NCBI GenBank assembly: GCA_937961295.1
Contig: CALGOK010000169.1
Location: 1 to 13,263 of the forward strand
Direction of reading: 5' to 3'
Length of the DNA stretch: 13,263 bases
DNA from: an uncultured Gemmatimonadota bacterium
GTDB taxonomy: Bacteria; Gemmatimonadota; Gemmatimonadetes; Gemmatimonadales; GWC2-71-9
Shown: one piece after another, positions 7,946 to 13,263 of the stretch
Numbering within the stretch: position 1 is the stretch's first letter
Layout of the letters: the number at the start of each line of letters is the position of its first letter
The notes under the pieces: generated by a model
The model's input: only the letters and a program-made list of their open reading frames with translations
Told to the model about the DNA's origin: nothing
Database searches by the model: none
Program-made: the position numbers and the translations under genes

Positions 7946-8413
7946 ATGCGAGCGATGTGCGCAGTGACGATGGTGCTGATGGCGGCGTGCGGCGGATCGG
8001 GCGAGCAGGCCGAGCCGGTGGACTCCACGGCGGCGACCCCGACGGTAGAGGCACCGGTGGTGCCCGCCGTCGAGGGCGGCACCCGGCATGTGGTCGAGAT
8101 GGTGATGGCCGGAACGCAGTACCTCTACCAGCCGGCATCGCTGCCGATCAGGCCTTCCGACACCGTGGTCTTCCGGGGCGTCTCCGGCGGGATGCACAAC
8201 GTCCAGTTCGACGCCGATTCGCTGCCCGCGGGCGCGGCGGCGGCGCTCTCGGCGGTGCTCCCCAACAAGATGATGGACCTGGCCACCAACCTCGTGGCCG
8301 AGGGCGACTCGATCGTGGTGACCTTCGCGGGCGTGCCGGCCGGGCGCTATCCGTACTACTGCCTTCCCCACCAGGCGATGGGGATGCGCGCGGAACTGCT
8401 GGTCAGGGAGTGA
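7946..8413 (+). CDS. Cupredoxin (plastocyanin-like blue copper) lipoprotein
   Basis: A 155-residue secreted protein. The N-terminus has a short hydrophobic stretch ending in VLMAACGG, where Cys15 is a likely lipoprotein cysteine, followed by a low-complexity linker rich in Pro, Thr, Val and Glu. The body is a single cupredoxin domain with a complete type 1 copper set: His84 (GGMHNVQF), then Cys139, His142 and Met147 in YYCLPHQAMGM, with the Cys-x2-His-x4-Met spacing of plastocyanin. Such proteins carry single electrons in the periplasm. It could accept electrons from alternative complex III, but that link is inferred from genome neighbourhood only. ATG 7946 is chosen because the signal peptide begins there; GGAGA lies about ten bases upstream. 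Its 3' end overlaps the convergent PAP2 gene by 11 bases. Confidence 0.9.
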   Translation: MRAMCAVTMVLMAACGGSGEQAEPVDSTAATPTVEAPVVPAVEGGTRHVVEMVMAGTQYLYQPASLPIRPSDTVVFRGVSGGMHNVQFDADSLPAGAAAALSAVLPNKMMDLATNLVAEGDSIVVTFAGVPAGRYPYYCLPHQAMGMRAELLVRE

Positions 8414-9272
8414 GCCGTCGCACGCGGGCCATGGCGATCGGCACCAGGGCGCCGATCGCCAGCCCGGCGACGCTGTCGATCACGTAGTGCATCTGGCAGT
8501 ACACGACCCCCACCGCGAGCAGCAGCGTGGGCACCAGCAGCACCCAGCCCAGCCGCGGCATGGCGCGCCACGCGCCGATGGTGGCGGCCATGGTCGCCGC
8601 CACGTGTGACGACGGGAATGCCGCCCCGTAGGCGCTGCCGCTCGCGAGCGCACCGTACACCATCCGGGCCGGCCCGTTGGCGACGAACTCGCCGGTCGGC
8701 CGCTCGAACTCGTAGTACGGTCCCGCCACCGGGAAGAACACGTAGGTGAGGTAGCACAGCAGGAAGACGCCGATCACCCCGCCGAGGTACGGCGCGACGG
8801 CGTCGTGCCGGCCGGTGGCCAGGAACACCACCACCGGGAGCGGCACGATGATGTAGTAGGAGAAGTACACCGCGTGGAGCACGGTGGACCAGAACACCGA
8901 GGGTGACGCCCGCCACCAGTCGCGGGCCGGCTGCATCCCGAAGACCGCCTCCTCGAGTGCCAGCAGCGGGGCATCGAGCGTGGGCAGGGCCCCGAATCCG
9001 TTGAGCATGTCGATCGAGGCGTAGAGCGCCGGGAGCAGCAGCACCGGGTACGCGGCATGCAGCACGCGGCCGAGGCCATGCGGGCGTGCCCGCGCGGCGA
9101 GCCAGGCGACCAGCGGGAGGGCGAGGTGCGCTCCGAGCACCCAGCCCACGCCGCGCTGGTCGAGGCGGGCGAGGGCCACCGCGGCAATCACCAGGCCGTA
9201 GCCGGCCACGAGGCGATCGACCAGCCGCCACCCGGTGACCGGCGTCAGAGGAGTCCCTGGTCGCGGTACCAC
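8403..9272 (-). CDS. PAP2-superfamily membrane protein, Aur1/inositol-phosphorylceramide synthase-like
   Basis: About 289 residues, with some six or more hydrophobic helices. The two PAP2 catalytic motifs are present: AAFPSSHVA (His223) and MHYVIDSVAG (His262, Asp266), forming the His-His-Asp set of the Aur1-like branch. That branch transfers phospho-alcohol headgroups to ceramide; other PAP2 enzymes remove lipid phosphates. As last gene of an operon with serine palmitoyltransferase-, ceramide synthase- and CerR-like genes, a role in adding or removing a sphingolipid headgroup is a reasonable inference. The start is uncertain. GTG 9272 (GGAG eight bases upstream, overlapping the reductase gene by 28 bases) is preferred. 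GTG 9209 is possible but would shorten the first helix. The end overlaps the convergent cupredoxin gene by 11 bases. Confidence 0.85.
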   Translation of the reverse strand: MVPRPGTPLTPVTGWRLVDRLVAGYGLVIAAVALARLDQRGVGWVLGAHLALPLVAWLAARARPHGLGRVLHAAYPVLLLPALYASIDMLNGFGALPTLDAPLLALEEAVFGMQPARDWWRASPSVFWSTVLHAVYFSYYIIVPLPVVVFLATGRHDAVAPYLGGVIGVFLLCYLTYVFFPVAGPYYEFERPTGEFVANGPARMVYGALASGSAYGAAFPSSHVAATMAATIGAWRAMPRLGWVLLVPTLLLAVGVVYCQMHYVIDSVAGLAIGALVPIAMARVRRLTP

Positions 9273-10222
9273 GCCGCGGTCTCCGCGAATCCCGTGTCGT
9301 GGTCGTGCGACGGCAGCCATCCGGTGTCCGCCATGAAGCGGGTCGGGTCGCCGGTCCAGGCCGGCTGGACGAACTCGTTGGCCTTGTCGGCCCGGAGGAT
9401 CGTGCGCTGCCGGAACAGCGCCGCCCACGCTCCGGTGAGGGTGAGCGCGCCGCGGGTGAGCCAGTGCGGGAGCGGGATCACGCGGACGTCACGCCCGACC
9501 GCCGCGCCCACGCGTCGCGCGAGCTCCGCGCTGGTGATCACCTCGGGATGGTTGACGTAGTACGTGGCACCCGCGGCATCGTCAGCGCCGACGGCCGCGA
9601 GCGCGGCCGCCGCGAGATCGGCGCCGTGCACCAGCGAGAGTTCCTGCGTGCCGTCGCCGAACACCGGCACGATTCCCAGGCGCTTCGCCGCACGGAACAC
9701 CGGCAGGAATCCGTCACGGTCGCGGGGGCCGTACACCGCGGGCGGTCGCAGGATGGTCCACGGCACGCCGGCGCGGCGGACCACCTCCTCGGCGGCGAGC
9801 TTGCTGCGCCCGTACATCGTGACCGGGGCGTCGGCACCGTCGGCGTCGCGCGGCTGCCCGGGGCGCGCCGGTCCGCCGGCGGCGCCCGAGGAGACGAAGA
9901 GCAGTCGCTCGATCCCGCCCGCGCGCTCCGCCGCCGCGACGATGCGCCGGGTCCCGTCGCGATTGGCCTCCAGGAACTCGGCCTCGTTCACTGCGCCGGT
10001 GAGTGCCGCGACGTGATAGACGGCCCGCTGCCCCGACATGGCGGCATCGATCGCCGCCGTGTCGGAGAGGTCGCCGCGCACCAGCTGCACGCCCCGCTCG
10101 GCGAGCCCCGCCGCCTTGGCCGGTGAACGGATCAGGGCGGTGACCTCGTGCCCGCGCGCGAGCAGCGCGTCGACGAGGTGCGACCCGACGAACCCGGTCG
10201 CCCCGGTGACCAGCGCCTTCAT
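9245..10222 (-). CDS. cerR: NAD(P)-dependent epimerase/reductase, candidate ketosphingolipid reductase (CerR-like)
   Basis: A 325-residue extended short-chain dehydrogenase. The Rossmann nucleotide-binding motif GATGFVG is at residues 7-13, a serine pair (Ser111, Ser112) follows the fourth strand in LLFVSSG, and the catalytic Tyr137-x3-Lys141 is in MYGRSK. The family is often annotated NAD-dependent epimerase/dehydratase. Caulobacter CerR, which belongs to it, reduces the 3-keto group during bacterial ceramide synthesis. The ATG overlaps the stop of the upstream GNAT gene in ATGA, so the two are translationally coupled. The substrate is inferred from the operon, not from residues in the protein. 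A sugar-nucleotide or sterol-type substrate remains possible. Confidence 0.82.
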   Translation of the reverse strand: MKALVTGATGFVGSHLVDALLARGHEVTALIRSPAKAAGLAERGVQLVRGDLSDTAAIDAAMSGQRAVYHVAALTGAVNEAEFLEANRDGTRRIVAAAERAGGIERLLFVSSGAAGGPARPGQPRDADGADAPVTMYGRSKLAAEEVVRRAGVPWTILRPPAVYGPRDRDGFLPVFRAAKRLGIVPVFGDGTQELSLVHGADLAAAALAAVGADDAAGATYYVNHPEVITSAELARRVGAAVGRDVRVIPLPHWLTRGALTLTGAWAALFRQRTILRADKANEFVQPAWTGDPTRFMADTGWLPSHDHDTGFAETAAWYRDQGLL

Positions 10223-11343
10223 GTCGGCCGTTCGAGGACGCGGTAGGTCTTGTACGGCGTGAACCCCGCCTTGGCGAGTCCCTGGAGGATCCCGGTGTTG
10301 TCCTCGAGGAGCCAGCCCGCCTCTCCCCAGCCGATGTTGCGCTCCGCCGCGCGGGTCCAGATCCAGTGGTACAGCGCGGCGTCGATCCCCTTGCCGCGCC
10401 ACGCGGGGAGGATGCCGAGCAGCAGGATGCGCGCCCGGGTGAGCTGCCGGGTCTTGAGCTTCCAGAGCATGCGCAGCGCAGCCGGGAACATCGCGCCGCT
10501 GCGGTTGCCCACCAGCACCTCATTGAGGTCGGGGAGGGCGAGGCCGAAGCCGATCGGCGTGCCGTCCTCCTGCTCCACGAATGGCACCATGTCGGCGATC
10601 ACCACCGGGCGGAACTGGGCGGCGAGATGGTCGATCTCGGCGTCGGTCATCGGGACGAAGCCCCAGTTCTTCTCCCAGCACGCGTTGTAGAGCCGCTTGA
10701 TCGTCTCGACCTCGGCGTCGAAGCGGCGCAGCGAGAGCGGGCGGAGCCGGAGGCCGTAGCGCTTGAGGATCAGCTCCACCGCACGCGCGGTGCGCTCCGG
10801 CGCCACCAGCGGGCCCTCCATCGAGCCGGCCTGCAGGCAGACCAAATCCTTGGCCTTGGCGAGGCCGCCGGCCTCGAGCAGCGGCAGGTAGTACGGCGGG
10901 TTGTGCGGCATCATCAGCGTGTTGGGCGTGTCGAAGCCGTCCACGAGCAGGCCGCACTCGTCATTGACGGAGAACGACATCGGGCCGCGCATCGCGTCGA
11001 GGCCGCGCTCGCGCAGCCAGGTTGCGGCGCGGTCGAGCAGCGGGCCCGCGACAGTGAAGTCGTTGATGCACTCGAAGAAGCCGAAGAAGCCGACCCGGTC
11101 GCCATGCACCTCGTTGTGCAGGCGGTTGTGGATGGCGGCGATGCGGCCGACGACCGCCCCCTGGCGCTCGGCCAGGAAGTACTCCGCTTCGGCGTGCGGG
11201 AAGAACGGGTTGGCCCGGCGGTCGAGCAGCTTGCGGACCTCGGCCTTGAAGGGGGGGACCCAGTTGCGGTCCCGCCGGTGCAGCCGGTAGGGGAGGGCGA
11301 CGTAGCGGGCGAGGTCGCCCCGGGACGCGACGCGCCGGATCAC
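10219..11343 (-). CDS. bcerS: GNAT-superfamily acyltransferase, candidate bacterial ceramide synthase (bCerS-like)
   Basis: About 374 residues, soluble, with two GNAT-like halves. The N-terminal half contains the distinctive blocks WVPPF (28-32), NPFFPHAEAEYFLAE (45-59), GFFGFFE (85-91) and SVNDECGLLVDGFDTP (125-140). The C-terminal half has the acyl-CoA-binding loop PAWRGKGID (313-321) and ends in GILQGLAKAGF (351-361), as in GNAT domains. These features recall the N-acyltransferase shown in Caulobacter to acylate a sphingoid base, which is unrelated to eukaryotic ceramide synthases. The identification is from memory of that family and from context between spt- and cerR-like genes. GTG 11343 is the preferred start, 14 bases after the spt stop; it lacks a clear ribosome-binding site. 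An in-frame CTG overlapping the spt stop is a less likely alternative. Confidence 0.8.
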   Translation of the reverse strand: MIRRVASRGDLARYVALPYRLHRRDRNWVPPFKAEVRKLLDRRANPFFPHAEAEYFLAERQGAVVGRIAAIHNRLHNEVHGDRVGFFGFFECINDFTVAGPLLDRAATWLRERGLDAMRGPMSFSVNDECGLLVDGFDTPNTLMMPHNPPYYLPLLEAGGLAKAKDLVCLQAGSMEGPLVAPERTARAVELILKRYGLRLRPLSLRRFDAEVETIKRLYNACWEKNWGFVPMTDAEIDHLAAQFRPVVIADMVPFVEQEDGTPIGFGLALPDLNEVLVGNRSGAMFPAALRMLWKLKTRQLTRARILLLGILPAWRGKGIDAALYHWIWTRAAERNIGWGEAGWLLEDNTGILQGLAKAGFTPYKTYRVLERPT

Positions 11344-11357
11344 CGGCGCGGCGTCGC

Positions 11358-12626
11358 TCAGATGACCCCCAGCTCCTTGCCGATCTTCGCGAAGGCCTCG
11401 AGCGCGAAGTCGATCTGGTCGGGCGTGTGGGTGGCCATCACGCTGGTGCGGAGGCGGCACTGCGACGGCGGCACCGCGGGCGGCACCACCGGGTTGGTGA
11501 ACACGCCGGCGTCATAGAGCTTGCGCCAGAAGACGAACGTGGTGTCGAGCGGCCCGATCAGCACCGGCACGATCGGCGTCTCGGTGGGGGCGATGTCGAA
11601 GACCAGCGCGGGGAAGCCCTGCCGGAGGGGCCGCGCGGTCTGCCAGAGGCGGTCGCGCCGCTCGGGCTCGTCCTGCATCACCTGCAGCGCGGCGAGCACG
11701 CCGGCGGTGTTGGCCGGCGGCAGCGACGCCGTGAAGATGAACGGCCGCGACTTGTGCTTGAGGTAGTGGATCACCTGCTCCTCGCCGGCCACGAAGCCGC
11801 CCACCGACGCCAGCGACTTCGAGAAGGTCCCCGCGATGATGTCCACCTCGTGCTGCATCCCGAAGTGCGCCCCGGTGCCCTCGCCCCGCGGGCCGAGCAC
11901 GCCCAGCGCATGGGCATCGTCGACGGCCAGCGCCGCGCCGTGGCGCCGGGCGACCTTGACCAGTTCCGGGACGTCGGCGATGTCGCCTTCCATCGAGTAG
12001 ACGCCGTCGACCACGATCAGGGTGCCCTTGCCGCGCGTGTTCCGCTCGAGCAGCCGGTTGAGGCCCTCGAGGTCGCCATGATTGAAGCGCTCGGTCTCGC
12101 CCGCGGCGAGCCGTGCGCCGTCGACGATGCAGGCATGATCGAGCTTGTCGAGGAACACCGTGTCCCGGCGATCGACCAGCCCGGAGATCATCCCGAGATT
12201 GGCGCCGTACCCGGTGGAGAAGACGATGCAGGATTCCTTGCCGAGGAACTCGGCCAGCGCCGACTCGAGCTGCTCGTGCAGGTCGAGCGAGCCATTGAGG
12301 AACCGCGACCCGGTGCAGCCCGACCCGTAGCGCGTGAGCGCGCGACCCGCGGACTCGAGCACCTTGGGGTGGTGGGTGAGCCCCAGGTAGTTGTTCGAGC
12401 CGAGCATGATCCGCTTCTGGCCCTCGATGACGACGACCGTGTCCTCGGACTCGCTGATCGGCTTGAAGTAGGGATAGAGGCCGGCGGCCTGGATCTCCCG
12501 GGCCTGCGTGAACTGGCGGCACTTGTCGAACAGGGCCACCTGGGTCTGCAGCGTGTCGGTCGGCACGGGCCCTCGCGCAGCTCGGGTGAATGCGGTGCCC
12601 AGAGGGGACGGGACGGGTGAGGCCAT
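11358..12626 (-). CDS. spt: Alpha-oxoamine synthase, probable serine palmitoyltransferase
   Basis: About 422 residues of a fold-type I PLP enzyme. Visible signatures, numbered from ATG 12626, are GSNNYLGL (76-83), GCTGSRFLNG (103-112), the PLP-stacking His164 in LDHACIVDG, Asp236 and His239 in VDDAHALG, and the Schiff-base Lys270 in TFSKSLAS. The family includes 8-amino-7-oxononanoate synthase, 2-amino-3-ketobutyrate ligase and serine palmitoyltransferase. The last is favoured by the ceramide-type neighbours and the absence of biotin genes. It would condense serine with a fatty acyl thioester to 3-ketosphinganine, the first step of sphingolipid synthesis. It is the first gene of the four-gene operon. 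ATG 12626 has no Shine-Dalgarno sequence. GTG 12566 (GAGGG three bases upstream) and GTG 12539 are alternatives, and homology clearly begins near ALFDKC. Confidence 0.87.
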   Translation of the reverse strand: MASPVPSPLGTAFTRAARGPVPTDTLQTQVALFDKCRQFTQAREIQAAGLYPYFKPISESEDTVVVIEGQKRIMLGSNNYLGLTHHPKVLESAGRALTRYGSGCTGSRFLNGSLDLHEQLESALAEFLGKESCIVFSTGYGANLGMISGLVDRRDTVFLDKLDHACIVDGARLAAGETERFNHGDLEGLNRLLERNTRGKGTLIVVDGVYSMEGDIADVPELVKVARRHGAALAVDDAHALGVLGPRGEGTGAHFGMQHEVDIIAGTFSKSLASVGGFVAGEEQVIHYLKHKSRPFIFTASLPPANTAGVLAALQVMQDEPERRDRLWQTARPLRQGFPALVFDIAPTETPIVPVLIGPLDTTFVFWRKLYDAGVFTNPVVPPAVPPSQCRLRTSVMATHTPDQIDFALEAFAKIGKELGVI

Positions 12627-12828
12627 GGAAAAAGGTAGAAACTGCACCGGGTTGACACAAGCTGAAACGCCCTGAAACGCGGTCCCCGACGGCCGGCAAG
12701 CGAAGGTTTGACCGGTCGTTACGACCCCCCGTACTCTTCCGGCCATCCGCCACCATGCCGACGCCAACCGCCATCCCCTGCCCGCGGGCCCCATGCCACC
12801 GCGCCCGCGCCTCCGGGAGCTGCTGCCC
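12627..12828. promoter_or_regulatory. Divergent promoter region between spt and the protoporphyrinogen oxidase gene
   Basis: About 200 bases, less GC-rich near the spt side. On the - strand, TTGTGT and TACCTT are separated by 17 bases and end a few bases from the spt ATG; if real, the transcript would be nearly leaderless. On the + strand, TTGACC (12708-12713) and TACTCT (12732-12737) are separated by 18 bases and could serve the oxidase gene. The 9-mer CTGAAACGC is directly repeated at 12662-12670 and 12672-12680 and could be a regulator half-site pair. All promoter matches are weak. Confidence 0.35.
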
Positions 12829-13263
12829 GTGACCGCCGGGCAGCCCCGGGTGGCCGTGATCGGCGGGGGGATGGCGGGACTGGCCGCGGCCCTCCGGCTC
12901 CGGCAGCGGGGGGCCTCGACCGTGGTGTACGAGGCGTCGGACCACCCCGGCGGGATGGTCCGCTCGGTGCGGCGGGACGGCTGGGTCATCGACACCGGTG
13001 CCGCAACGATGGGGGAGCCCGGGGAGGCCGTGGCGGCCCTGCTCGAGTCGGCCGGCGCGACCGGGCTGCTGGTCCAGCCGGCCCCGGACTCCGCCCGTCG
13101 CTACCTCGTGCATCAGGGGCGCACGGTGCCGGTGCCGTCGACCACGGCGGAGATGGTGGCCACGCCGCTGCTCTCGGTGGGCGCCGGATCATTAAAACAA
13201 AAAAAGCCGTTTGGACCGCCAGGCGGACGCGAGCAGAAGCGCGACGCCCCGGTCGCGCGTCCT
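12829..13263 (+). CDS. hemY: Protoporphyrinogen oxidase-like FAD-dependent protein (HemY type), 5' part
   Basis: The first ~145 residues of a flavoprotein, open to the window end. It begins with the dinucleotide-binding motif VIGGGMAGLAAA, followed by VVYEAS and GGMVRSV. The block DTGAATMGEP and the later segment RRYLVHQGRTVPVPST are typical of oxygen-dependent protoporphyrinogen (or coproporphyrinogen) oxidases, which act late in haem synthesis. GTG 12829 places the start a few residues before the FAD motif, as in the family; ATG 12793 is in frame and also possible. Databases name such genes hemY or hemG. From about 13185 the reading frame runs into an A-rich stretch (SLKQKKPFG) where relatives have a KLR..EPF-like segment. 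A phytoene desaturase-like amine oxidase is the main alternative. Confidence 0.78.
   Translation, partial: MTAGQPRVAVIGGGMAGLAAALRLRQRGASTVVYEASDHPGGMVRSVRRDGWVIDTGAATMGEPGEAVAALLESAGATGLLVQPAPDSARRYLVHQGRTVPVPSTTAEMVATPLLSVGAGSLKQKKPFGPPGGREQKRDAPVARP

Noticed and set aside
9245..10402. Longer start for the reductase gene at 10402
   Set aside because: The extra 60 residues are antisense-like filler overlapping the GNAT gene. The Rossmann motif begins right after ATG 10222, which forms an ATGA overlap with the GNAT stop.
11427..12620. 397-codon open frame on the + strand across spt
   Set aside because: It is antisense to an unmistakable PLP enzyme; no coherent domain.
11358..12626. Reading the PLP enzyme as biotin-pathway 8-amino-7-oxononanoate synthase (bioF)
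   Set aside because: Sequence motifs alone cannot exclude it, but no biotin gene is adjacent and the next genes match the ceramide pathway, so serine palmitoyltransferase is preferred.

Overview
The window is very GC-rich, with dense, mostly overlapping genes and frequent GTG starts. The gene content (alternative complex III, a sphingolipid-type operon, a cysteine-cluster protein beside an ECF sigma factor) suggests an aerobic, menaquinone-using Gram-negative environmental bacterium. Gemmatimonadota is my best guess. That is an inference from gene families and composition; there is no rRNA or other marker here.

Region 1 (1-5288, + strand) is the distal part of an alternative complex III operon: the C-terminal part of actB, then actC, actD, actE and actF. 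The genes are coupled by overlaps or gaps of a few bases. The encoded complex oxidises menaquinol at ActC, passes electrons through the ActB Fe-S clusters and the ActE haem, and delivers them to a periplasmic carrier. No cytochrome oxidase genes follow actF inside the window.

Region 2 (5289-5417) is an unusual intergenic element. Arrays of the heptamer GTCGTT(A/G) start directly after the stop codon of each convergent gene and flank a 20-bp stem hairpin, so the whole spacer is close to one imperfect palindrome.

Region 3 (5418-7758, - strand) carries, in transcription order, a cysteine-cluster protein, an ECF sigma factor and its zinc-finger membrane anti-sigma factor. Divergent from it, across a spacer with inverted repeats, is a blue-copper (cupredoxin) lipoprotein on the + strand (7946-8413).

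Region 4 (8403-12626, - strand) is a compact four-gene operon: a serine palmitoyltransferase-like PLP enzyme, a GNAT-fold protein resembling bacterial ceramide synthase, an NAD(P)-dependent epimerase/reductase resembling CerR, and a polytopic PAP2 protein of the Aur1/inositol-phosphorylceramide synthase type. Together they would condense serine with an acyl thioester, N-acylate and reduce the product to (dihydro)ceramide, and then possibly add or remove a phospho-headgroup. This is the most interesting system in the window.

Region 5 (12829-13263, + strand) is the start of a HemY-type FAD-dependent protoporphyrinogen oxidase, divergent from the lipid operon and cut by the window end. Its last part contains an abrupt A-rich stretch that looks unlike the rest of the gene.
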